Part shown: positions 53,475 through 60,953 of the stretch, in pieces
Numbering within the stretch: position 1 is the first letter of the stretch
Layout: every line of letters begins with the position of its first letter
NCBI GenBank assembly: GCA_963666465.1
Contig: OY762824.1
Span: 2,108,001-2,172,000 of the forward strand
DNA: 64,000 bases
Direction of reading: 5' to 3'
Origin: VXYL01 sp963666465
GTDB lineage: Bacteria; Pseudomonadota; Gammaproteobacteria; Pseudomonadales; Azotimanducaceae
Translations under genes and position numbers: made by a program
Notes under the pieces: model-generated
Databases searched by the model: none
What the model was told of the DNA's origin: nothing
The model's input: only the letters and a program-made list of their open reading frames with translations

Positions 53475-54073
53475 TTCAGAATGACTGGCCGAACTCCCCG
53501 GATTCGCGTTCCTCGAGTGGCCGCACCACCACGCCTTCGCGGATGTGGTCTGCCTTGAGGCCGGTGCGCCCATCTGTCAACTCGGCGAGCTTGGCGGCAG
53601 AGAACGGTTCCTCGCACACCACGGGTACAAGGCCGAGTTCCTCGATCGGCCAGTCCGGGCAGACGGCACCCTCGGGGATGTAGGCGGCCAGGTCGCCGCT
53701 TCGGAAGTCGCCGATCGCTGCGAGTTCGAGCCGGTCGGCATTCGGATGCGCCTCGATCCCGAGTGCATGCGCACGCGACTCAAAGGTGGCCATGGGGTCG
53801 TGTCCTCATCGGGTCTGCGCCGGCGCCAGGCGGTTCCGACCCGCCGGTGGGCGCTTGCGCGGGGAACGGCGCAGATCCTACTCCAACGATGGGCGAGGGC
53901 AACGCTCCAGGCGGGCGTGCCCACTCGCGGCGCAGCCATGCGCGCCGGTGGCGCCTCCCTTCTGATGACCTGCGTCTGATGACCTGCGGATTCTTCGGAG
54001 GGGGGTGGATCGCACCCGTGGACTTGCCATGTGGTCTGCATCGAATGCCCCCGCCGCGCGGCATAATGCACAC

Positions 54074-54424
54074 ATGAAGTTGCGCATTCAGGGCGATTCC
54101 ATCCGACTCCGGCTAACCGTGAGCGAGGTTGCCGCCGTCGGTGGTGGCCAGCCCGTTCAGGAAACCACACACCTCGGCCCTCGCCCCTTCGCCCATTCCC
54201 TGACGCCATTGGCGGATGCCACGGCGGTGGATGCAGCGTTCGACGGCGGCACCATGCGGGTGACGCTGCCGGCGGCCACCGCCCGGCGCTGGGCGGAGAC
54301 GGAGGAAGTCTCCCTGCACGGCGTCGCGGGCGCCGTGACCATCCTCATCGAAAAGGACTTCGACTGCCTCGAACCCCGCGCCGGAGACGAGAAGATCGAT
54401 ACCTTCCCCAACCCTAAGGCCTGA
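54074..54424 (+). CDS. Small conserved protein, unknown function
   Basis: 116 residues starting MKLRIQGDSIRLRLTVSEV. The MKLRIxGxSIRLRL opening is a recognisable conserved bacterial pattern without known function. Two further segments (ETTHLGPRPFAHSLTPLADA and VSLHGVAGAVTILIEKDFDC) end in a Cys-Leu-Glu-Pro tail. The preceding 280 bp (53794-54073) hold no gene, only a duplicated GATGACCTGCG and a family F-like CTTCGGAGGGGGG. Confidence 0.6.
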   Translation: MKLRIQGDSIRLRLTVSEVAAVGGGQPVQETTHLGPRPFAHSLTPLADATAVDAAFDGGTMRVTLPAATARRWAETEEVSLHGVAGAVTILIEKDFDCLEPRAGDEKIDTFPNPKA

Positions 54425-54433
54425 TCGACCCTG

Positions 54434-54488
54434 CCATCACTCCCCTCCAGGGGGAGTCGAAGAAACCGCAAGGGTTCCTCGGAGGGGG
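54434..54488. repeat. Family F hairpin repeat, copy 3
   Basis: CCATCACTCCCCTCCAGGGG with a GGAGTCGAAGAAACCGCAAG segment and CCTCGGAGGGGG. It follows directly after the 116-residue gene and could terminate it. Confidence 0.5.
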
Positions 54489-54663
54489 CCGCCGCCCTGC
54501 GACGCTATCCGCACCAAGGACTTGTCGAAGCTCCCCAAAAGCCGTGGTTCCTGTCGCCATTTCGCCTGTCGCGGTTGCCAATGCGCAGCAGCCGTGCGCT
54601 TGTATTCCCGATTCCCCATTGCGAGCATGGCGGGCAGGCGACCACGAAGAGGGCGGAACGGAC

Positions 54664-56136
54664 ATGACTCAAACGCGCCACGTCGTGGTGGTGGGCGGCG
54701 GCAATGCGGCGTTTTGTGCCGCGTTGGCGGCTCGGGAGCAGGGTGCAGAGGTGACGCTCCTCGAACGCGCCCCGCACGCGGCCCGCGGCGGCAACTCCCG
54801 CTTCACCGCCGGCGCCATGCGCGCGGCGTATGGCGGCGTCGAGGACCTGCGCCGGATCATGCCGGAGCTCACCGATGCGGAGGTGGCGCGGACCGATTTC
54901 GGCAGCTATTCGCGGGAACGCTTCTACGACGACCTCGGCAGGGTCACGCAATACCGCAGCGATCCAGACCTCGCCGAACGCCTGATCGACGACAGCTTCG
55001 ACGCCCTGCTGTGGATGCACGGCCACGGCGTGCGGTTTCTGCCGCTGTACGGCCGGCAGTCGTTCGAGGTGGACGGCAAGGTGCGCTTCTGGGGCGGATT
55101 GACGGTGGAGGCATGGGGCGGCGGCCCCGGCCTCGTGGACAGCCTGACGAGCATCGCCGAACGCGCCGGCGTTGCATTGCGCTATGGCGCTCGGGCAACG
55201 CGCCTGGAACGGCACGGAGACGGCTGGCGCGTCGGCGTCGGAGATGACTGGATCGACGCAGACGCAGTGGTTCTCGCCTGTGGCGGCTTCGAGTCCAGTC
55301 CTGCCTGGCGGACGCGCTATCTGGGCCCGGGCTGGGACCTCGCCAAGGTGCGCGGAACCCGCTTCAACACCGGCGACGGCATTCGCATGGCCGTGGACGC
55401 CGGCGCGGCGACGCGGGGCAACTGGTCCGGTTGCCATGCCGTCGGCTGGGACATGAACGCGCCGGAGTTCGGCGACCTCGCCGTGGGCGACAGCTTCCAG
55501 AAGCACTCCTATCCGTTCGGCGTGCTGGTGAACGCCGAGGGCCGGCGCTTTGTGGACGAGGGCGCCGACTTCCGCAACTACACCTATGCCAAATACGGGC
55601 ACGAGGTGCTGAACCAGCCTGGACAGTGCGCGTGGCAGATCTTCGACGCCAAGGTGACGCACCTGCTGCGTGACGAATACCGCATCCGCCAGATGACGAA
55701 GGTGAGCGCTGACACCATCGAGGCGCTGGCGGCGAAGATGGAGGGCATGAACGCGACTGAACTGGTCGCGGAGATCGCGACCTTCAACGCCGCAGTCGAT
55801 ACGTCCACACCGTTCGACCCGACCGTGCTCGACGGCCGCGGCACCCAGGGTCTCGCGGTGCCGAAGACCAACTGGGCCAATTGCCTCGACACCCCGCCCT
55901 TCGAGGCCTACGGCATCACCTGCGGCATCACCTTCACCTTCGGCGGCCTCGCCGTGGACGCCGGCGCGAGGGTGCAAGGCGAGGACGGCGAACCCGTGCC
56001 CAACCTCTACGCCGCCGGTGAACTGGTGGGCGGACTCTTCTACTTCAACTACCCAGGCGGCAGTGGCCTCACCTCCGGCGCCGTGTTCGGCCGAGCAGCC
56101 GGACGCGCCGCCGCCAGCCCGGAACAGGCACTGTAG
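54664..56136 (+). CDS. tcuA: FAD-dependent tricarballylate dehydrogenase-like protein
   Basis: A 490-residue flavoprotein of the fumarate reductase/succinate dehydrogenase family, subgroup TcuA: the FAD motif VVVVGGGNAAFCAALAAREQ (GGGNA as in TcuA), GGNSRFTAGAMRAAYGGVED, ALLWMHGHGVRFLP, SFQKHSYPFGVLVNAEGRRF and GITFTFGGLAVDAGARV. TcuA oxidises tricarballylate to cis-aconitate; a related 3-ketosteroid or fumarate-type activity cannot be excluded. No tcuB or tcuC follows. Start ATG 54664 after AGAGGGCGGAACGGAC. Confidence 0.75.
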   Translation: MTQTRHVVVVGGGNAAFCAALAAREQGAEVTLLERAPHAARGGNSRFTAGAMRAAYGGVEDLRRIMPELTDAEVARTDFGSYSRERFYDDLGRVTQYRSDPDLAERLIDDSFDALLWMHGHGVRFLPLYGRQSFEVDGKVRFWGGLTVEAWGGGPGLVDSLTSIAERAGVALRYGARATRLERHGDGWRVGVGDDWIDADAVVLACGGFESSPAWRTRYLGPGWDLAKVRGTRFNTGDGIRMAVDAGAATRGNWSGCHAVGWDMNAPEFGDLAVGDSFQKHSYPFGVLVNAEGRRFVDEGADFRNYTYAKYGHEVLNQPGQCAWQIFDAKVTHLLRDEYRIRQMTKVSADTIEALAAKMEGMNATELVAEIATFNAAVDTSTPFDPTVLDGRGTQGLAVPKTNWANCLDTPPFEAYGITCGITFTFGGLAVDAGARVQGEDGEPVPNLYAAGELVGGLFYFNYPGGSGLTSGAVFGRAAGRAAASPEQAL

Positions 56137-56277
56137 CCCATCGAGCCGCCGGAGCACCCCTTCGCCGCGACCTCGCCCTTGACGCAGGGCGCAAAGCCCA
56201 CGCTGCCCTCTAATGGTCTGCATATTTTGGCGGGACGCGCCTATAGTCTTGTTGGCTTTGGCCTTGGAGTGACCCAC

Positions 56278-56928
56278 ATGGCGACTGCGCGCGCCACCGG
56301 CGCGGACATGCAGGACGAAATCCACGCTCTCCGTGTGCTTCTCGAGAGTCAGGAACTGCCCGATGCGGCGGTTGCCGCGCCGGGCCGTTGGACAGACGAG
56401 GCCTACCTGACGATGACCGACTGCGAGAACTGGCTGCTGGAGCTGACGGATGGGGTCATCGAGATGCTGCCGATGCCAACTTGGCGACATCAGAAGATTG
56501 TGGAATACCTTTTCGACGCCCTGCGCGCCTGCCTGCGGCCCGTGGGCGGCGCCGTGATCTTCGCCCCATTCCGGGTCCGCATCCGATCTGGCAAGTACCG
56601 CGAACCCGACCTCGTCGTGCTATGCGACAGCGCCGATCCACGCGGCGAGAATCGCTTGTGGCACGGAGCAGATCTCGTGGCGGAAGTCGTGAGTCCCGGT
56701 AGCGCTCGGCGAGACCTGCTGGAGAAGCGCCTCGACTACGCCGAGGCAGGCATCCCCGAGTATTGGATCGTCGATCCGCGCGCGGAGCGGATCATCGTCC
56801 TCGTTCTGGCGGACGGCCGCTATGCGGAGGCCGGCATTTGCCCACGCGGCACCACCGCCACGTCACGCCTGCTGCCAGGGCTCGAAGTGCCTGCCGATGC
56901 ATTGTTCGACGTGGCAAACACCGGCTAG
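56278..56928 (+). CDS. Uma2 family protein (PD-(D/E)XK nuclease-like)
   Basis: A 216-residue DUF820/Uma2 protein with a restriction-endonuclease-like core: ENWLLELTDGVIEMLPMPTW, SGKYREPDLVVLCDSADPRG, ADLVAEVVSPGSARRDLLEK and DYAEAGIPEYWIVDP. The likely active-site acids are in REPDLVVL and VAEVVSP. Uma2 proteins are common in mobile or repeat-rich genomes; their targets are unknown. The start is the ATG at 56278. The TAG stop abuts a family H element. Confidence 0.82.
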   Translation: MATARATGADMQDEIHALRVLLESQELPDAAVAAPGRWTDEAYLTMTDCENWLLELTDGVIEMLPMPTWRHQKIVEYLFDALRACLRPVGGAVIFAPFRVRIRSGKYREPDLVVLCDSADPRGENRLWHGADLVAEVVSPGSARRDLLEKRLDYAEAGIPEYWIVDPRAERIIVLVLADGRYAEAGICPRGTTATSRLLPGLEVPADALFDVANTG

Positions 56929-57089
56929 GAGTCTGCGCCGTAGAAACTTTTCCGGGGACATGCACCCTAATACGGCGAGAAAAATCCATCTTCTGGGAGG
57001 TCCTGTCCCTCGTCAGGAACGTTTCGGGGCGAGCAATGGGGGATCACACCCACATTTTCGGCGCGAGATCGTCCTACGGCGCAGACTCC
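56928..57089. mobile_element. Family H short element
   Basis: About 160 bp with inverted ends GGAGTCTGCGCCGTAG and CTACGGCGCAGACTCC. The left side is CTA of the Uma2 stop; the right side runs into the CTGG flank of family B copy 6. The interior (TTTTCCGGGGACATGCACCC) resembles a mobile-element end but has no gene. Confidence 0.75.
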
Positions 57090-57092
57090 TGG

Positions 57093-57507
57093 CAGCCTGT
57101 CGGACTTCGGACGGCGCAAGCGGTAGTGTCTCACTTTGAATTTGCCTGACGTGGCGCATGGCCGTTCGCAACTGGCGACTGCGTCGATTTGCCTGCCGGG
57201 ACCACTCTCTATGGGAGGGGGGAGGGCTCGGGGGGAGGGCGTCCCGCCCTCCATGCGCGCCGTCAGGCGCGTCCTCCCTGCACATGCCGCGAGTGCCCTG
57301 CGCGCCTTGGCGGCGCGGCGCGCCTTGGCGGCCCTGCGCGCCTTGCGGCGCGATGGAGGGCGTCCCGCCCTCCATGCGGGGACGGTGCCAGACACTGCAC
57401 AGCCAAAGTGAGACACTACCGCGCAGGCTGGCCGAATGCCGACAGGGTGACAGGACGGCTTGGGCTGGGGCAGGAAGCGTTGCCGAAAGGCAACGGCTCT
57501 TGTGGCG
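57093..57507. repeat. Family B element, copy 6, split by family C
   Basis: The first 28 bases (57093-57120) and the last 87 (57421-57507) together make one family B unit. The flanks are CTGG (57089-57092) and CTAG (57508-57511). Family C copy 4 lies between the two halves. Confidence 0.88.
57122..57420. mobile_element. Family C MITE, copy 4, inserted in family B
   Basis: 299 bp, ends GGTAGTGTCTCACTTTG and CAAAGTGAGACACTACC. The 8-bp flanks GCGCAAGC (57114-57121) and GCGCAGGC (57421-57428) differ in one base and correspond to one site of the interrupted B element. It inserted after that B copy was in place. Confidence 0.92.
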
Positions 57508-57624
57508 CTAGTACGGCCTCTCCGGAGGGAGCCGTCTCGCCCTCGAACGCGCCGACAGGCGCGCGGAAGCATGGCTGCGTGTGTGAGGGCAGATGCGCTC
57601 TTCTCCGGCCCCCCCCACCATTCC

Positions 57625-58707
57625 TCAACCAACAGCACCCGCAATCGCATCGCCCACTGCTGCCGTCGAAGCCGTGCCGCCCATGTCGCGTGTGCGAGGG
57701 CCGTCCTCGGTCAGCACCACCTCGATGGCTTTCTCGATGGCATCGGCCGCTTCCGAGTGCCCCAGGTGGCGCAGCATCATCGCGCCGGACCATATCTGGC
57801 CGATGGGGTTGGCAATGCCCTCGCCGGCGATGTCCGGCGCCGAGCCGTGGACGGGCTCGAACATGGAAGGGTGTTCGCCGGCAGGGTTGATGTTCGACGA
57901 CGGCGCGATGCCGATGGAGCCGGCGACGGCGGGGCCCAAATCCGAAAGGATGTCGCCAAACAGGTTGCTGCCCACCACCACGTCGAACCAATCCGGGTGC
58001 TGCACGAAGTGGGCGGTGAGAATGTCGATGTGGTACTGGTCGGTCTCGATTTCGGGATACTCCGCCGCCAGCGCGGCGAAGCGTTCGTCCCAGTACGGCA
58101 TGGTGTGGATGATGCCGTTGGACTTGGTGGCGGAAGTGACCTTGCTCCGGCCTTCCCGGCGCGCAAGCTCGAAGGCGAAGCGGATGATGCGATCGACGCC
58201 GCGGCGCGTGAACACGCTCTCCTGCACGGCCATCTCCGCATCCGTGCCGGCATAGAGTCGGCCGCCGATTTCGGAGTATTCGCCCTCCACGTTCTCGCGC
58301 ACGACGAGGAAGTCGATGTCGTCCGGGCCCCGCCCGGCAAGGGGCGTCGTGGTGCCGGGGAACATCCGGCACGGGCGCAGGTTCACGTACTGGTCGAATT
58401 CTCGGCGGATGGGGATGAGCAGGCCCCACAGCGAGATGTGATCCGGCACCGTCGGCCAGCCCACCGCCCCCAGGAAGATGGCGTCGTTGGGCCGAAGCTG
58501 CTCGATGCCGTCCTCTGGCATCAACCGGCCGCTCTGGGCGTAGTCCTCGCACGACCAGTCGAACTCACGCCAGTCGAAGTCGATGCCGAAGCGGCGTCCT
58601 GCGGCTTCGAGCACCTTCATGCCTTCCGGCACCACCTCGCGACCGATTCCGTCGCCGGGAATGGCGGCGATGGCGAGCCGTTTCGCGGGGTTTGGCGTCT
58701 TGGTCAA
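57625..58707 (-). CDS. Beta-decarboxylating dehydrogenase (tartrate/D-malate dehydrogenase type)
   Basis: A 360-residue member of the isopropylmalate/isocitrate dehydrogenase family. It has IAAIPGDGIGREVVPEGMKV, FLGAVGWPTVPDHISLWGLL, LRPCRMFPGTTTPLAGRGPD, VVRENVEGEYSEIGG and GSAPDIAGEGIANPIGQIWS. The DHISLWGLLIPIRR loop and VRENVEGEYS (in place of the IPMDH loop) indicate the TtuC/DmlA group acting on tartrate or D-malate. Start ATG 58707 overlaps the mpl stop by 4 bp. The substrate is inferred from the family. Confidence 0.82.
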   Translation of the reverse strand: MTKTPNPAKRLAIAAIPGDGIGREVVPEGMKVLEAAGRRFGIDFDWREFDWSCEDYAQSGRLMPEDGIEQLRPNDAIFLGAVGWPTVPDHISLWGLLIPIRREFDQYVNLRPCRMFPGTTTPLAGRGPDDIDFLVVRENVEGEYSEIGGRLYAGTDAEMAVQESVFTRRGVDRIIRFAFELARREGRSKVTSATKSNGIIHTMPYWDERFAALAAEYPEIETDQYHIDILTAHFVQHPDWFDVVVGSNLFGDILSDLGPAVAGSIGIAPSSNINPAGEHPSMFEPVHGSAPDIAGEGIANPIGQIWSGAMMLRHLGHSEAADAIEKAIEVVLTEDGPRTRDMGGTASTAAVGDAIAGAVG

Positions 58708-60203
58708 GCGACCTTGCCTCCAAGTTGCTGCTGCAGCGTCGCGTGAATCCCACCGAAGGCGCTGTTGCTCATCAGCACCACGTGGCAGGCCTCGTGTGCA
58801 TCCGCCATGCCGGCGATGCGCGCCGTCAGGAGTTCGATGTCATTCACCACCGTCGCCGGCGGGGTGCTGTTGCGAGCGAGTTCCCCCAGGTCCCATTGGA
58901 TGCCTTGTGGGCGAAACCAAATGGTCTCGTCGGCGGCGGCGCAGCAGGCGGCGAGGTCTGCGCGCAAGGTGCCAAGGGACATCGTGTGCGTGCGCGGCTC
59001 CACCACCGCCACGATCCGCTCCTTGCCGACGTGTTGCCGCAGCCCTTCGAGTGTAGAGCGGATGGCGGTGGGGTGATGCGCGAAATCGTCGTACACCACA
59101 AGACGGCGACTCGTGGCGACCACTTCCAGTCGTCGCTTGACGCCTTGGAACGATGCGAGGGCAGCGATGGCATCCTTCGGGGGGACGCCGACGTGCTGCG
59201 CCGCGGCGAGTGCGGCGATGCCGTTGCGGACGTTGTGGCGTCCGAGCAGTCGCCAGGTGACCTCGCCGAGTTCTGCGTCGCCGAGTTGCACCGAGAACGA
59301 ACTGCCGTCGGGGGCCGCGGTTGCCTGCCACATGTCGCCATTGTCCGTGGGCAGGCGTTTCCAGCGTTCGCCCTTGGCCTCGCCGAAGCGGGATATGGGC
59401 GTCCAGGCGCCCGCCGCCAGCATCTCGTTCACGTGGCGGTCGTGACGCGGCGCCACGATCAGCCCCTTGCTCGGCACGGTGCGCACGAGTTGGTGGAACT
59501 GCTCCTTGATCTGCTCCACGTCGTCGTAGATGTCGGCATGGTCCAGCTCGATGTTGCTGACGACCAGCGTGCGGGGCCGGTAATGGACGAACTTGGCCCG
59601 ACGGTCGAAGTAGGACGTGTCGTATTCATCGGCTTCGACGACGAAGAGCTCCGACTCCCCAAGCCGCGATGTCACGCCGAAGTCCAGCGGCACGCCGCCG
59701 ATGAGGAAGCCAGGCTTGAGCCCGGCGCATTCGAGAATGTGCGCCACCATGCTGGCGATGGTGGTCTTGCCGTGGGTGCCGGACGTGGCCACGGCCCAGC
59801 GTCCGCGCAGCACCTCCCGCCCCAGCCATTCCGCGCCGGACATGTACGGCAGGTTCTCGTCGAGCATGTGCTCCACCGCCGGATGGCCGCGCGGCAGTTG
59901 GGCGTTGCCGATCACCACGAGATCGGGAGTGGGGCGCATCTGCGCGGGATCGAACCCTTCATGCACGGTGATGCCGGCGTCGGCGAGCTGGTCGCTCATG
60001 GGCGGATAGAGCGGGCCGTCGCTGCCGCTCACCCGATGCCCCATCTCCCGCGCCAGCAGCGCCAGCCCTCCCATCAGCGTGCCGCCGATGCCGAGGAAGA
60101 AGGTGCGTTGGGAGCCCGCTGCGGATGCCCGTCTCTTGGGCCGGCCGGCAGTTCTTGCCTTGGCGGCGGGTTTGGTGTGCCTGTTCACGGGGGCCTTGGT
60201 CAT
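58704..60203 (-). CDS. mpl: UDP-N-acetylmuramate:L-alanyl-gamma-D-glutamyl-meso-DAP ligase
   Basis: Mpl recycles peptidoglycan by attaching the recovered murein tripeptide to UDP-MurNAc. The 499-residue protein has RTFFLGIGGTLMGGLALLAR, the P-loop VATSGTHGKTTIASMVAHIL, FVVEADEYDTSYFD, VVSNIELDHADIYDDVEQIK and VVYDDFAHHPTAIRSTLEGL (the DDxAHHPT motif). The first 33 residues are a basic extension (PVNRHTKPAAKARTAGRPKR). The ATG at 60203 overlaps the upstream membrane-protein gene by 4 bp, so all three genes here are coupled. Confidence 0.92.
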   Translation of the reverse strand: MTKAPVNRHTKPAAKARTAGRPKRRASAAGSQRTFFLGIGGTLMGGLALLAREMGHRVSGSDGPLYPPMSDQLADAGITVHEGFDPAQMRPTPDLVVIGNAQLPRGHPAVEHMLDENLPYMSGAEWLGREVLRGRWAVATSGTHGKTTIASMVAHILECAGLKPGFLIGGVPLDFGVTSRLGESELFVVEADEYDTSYFDRRAKFVHYRPRTLVVSNIELDHADIYDDVEQIKEQFHQLVRTVPSKGLIVAPRHDRHVNEMLAAGAWTPISRFGEAKGERWKRLPTDNGDMWQATAAPDGSSFSVQLGDAELGEVTWRLLGRHNVRNGIAALAAAQHVGVPPKDAIAALASFQGVKRRLEVVATSRRLVVYDDFAHHPTAIRSTLEGLRQHVGKERIVAVVEPRTHTMSLGTLRADLAACCAAADETIWFRPQGIQWDLGELARNSTPPATVVNDIELLTARIAGMADAHEACHVVLMSNSAFGGIHATLQQQLGGKVA

Positions 60204-60715
60204 GGCGATGGCGCAGGAGGCGGTGGCAGGGTGGCCTGGAGCACGACGATGGCCATCAGCCACATGCCGAACGCGACCAAGATGCCGACGCGAAGCGTCG
60301 TGTCGAGAGCGCGACCGAGGATGAAGCCGTTCACCACGATCTGCCAGATCTGGAAGGCGAGGGCAAAGGTGCCCTGCACGATGGGCCACGCCGTGAGCAC
60401 CGCCAGCGCCGGCAGCATCGGCACACTGATGAGCACCTCGCACCCCACCAGCGCCGCGAAGGTGGCCAGGAAGCGCTCATCCTTGCCGCGCACGTGGAGG
60501 CCAAACCAGGTGAGCGAACCGAGCACGGCGAGGCCGAGTATCGGCGTGCCGAGAGCCAGCGACAGCGGCACGTCCGCAAGCAGCGCGAACCCGGCGCCAC
60601 CGACGGCAACATCGGCAGCGAGCAAGGCAAGCAAGAACCACGTCTGCGTTGGCACCGACTCCGGCCCGTGCCGCAACAGGCAGATGTTCAAGAACAGGTT
60701 GATGACCCCCACCAT
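60200..60715 (-). CDS. Integral membrane protein of unknown function
   Basis: 171 residues with four or five hydrophobic segments: FLLALLAADVAVGGAGFALL, LALGTPILGLAVLGSLTWFG, LVGCEVLISVPMLPALAVLT, WPIVQGTFALAFQIWQIVVN and VGILVAFGMWLMAIVVLQA. No family is recognised. It starts ATG 60715 and overlaps mpl by 4 bp (ATGA), so translation is coupled; a role linked to murein recycling or transport is possible but unsupported. Confidence 0.6.
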   Translation of the reverse strand: MVGVINLFLNICLLRHGPESVPTQTWFLLALLAADVAVGGAGFALLADVPLSLALGTPILGLAVLGSLTWFGLHVRGKDERFLATFAALVGCEVLISVPMLPALAVLTAWPIVQGTFALAFQIWQIVVNGFILGRALDTTLRVGILVAFGMWLMAIVVLQATLPPPPAPSP

Positions 60716-60801
60716 TCGACAGATTCTCGCACACCCCGCGGGGGAGTTTGGGAAGGGGCATCCTGCAGAAGCAGCCCCCCAATCACGCGGTGTTGGCGCG
60801 A

Positions 60802-60843
60802 CCGCCCCCCTCCGAAAGCCTCCTGGCTTCTTCGGAGGGGGGC
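60802..60843. repeat. Family F hairpin repeat, copy 4
   Basis: CCGCCCCCCTCCGAA and TTCGGAGGGGGGC pair as a long hairpin around AGCCTCCTGGC, between the leftward operon and the divergent peptidase gene. Confidence 0.6.
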
Positions 60844-60953
60844 AGAGCACCTCTCCCCCCGCACTGGACAAAGCTCACCAACCCTTGCCTCACCTTTCCA
60901 ACCCCACACTCCAACCCATAGACTTGCACGCCGACGAAGGCGCCGGAGACACC

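Larger units (their letters stand above)
52918..53793 (-). pseudogene. RNA ligase gene interrupted by repeats A, B and C
   Basis: Pieces of an ATP-dependent RNA ligase read in order on the minus strand. The N-terminus is ALGIEAHPNADRLELAAIGD and GDLAAYIPEGAVCPDWPIEE. An internal deletion leads straight to EEPFSAAKLAELTDGRTGLK and DHIREGVVVRP (ligase motif IV type). A frameshift then leads to VILKS. Family A (53341-53474) follows, then SVSGDYLTRRGGTEF. Family C (52932-53297) with nested B is inserted there. Finally N and the TAG stop lie directly before another A unit (52828-52917). A functional protein is excluded; the 105-residue open part is a remnant of a 340-400-residue enzyme. Confidence 0.75.
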
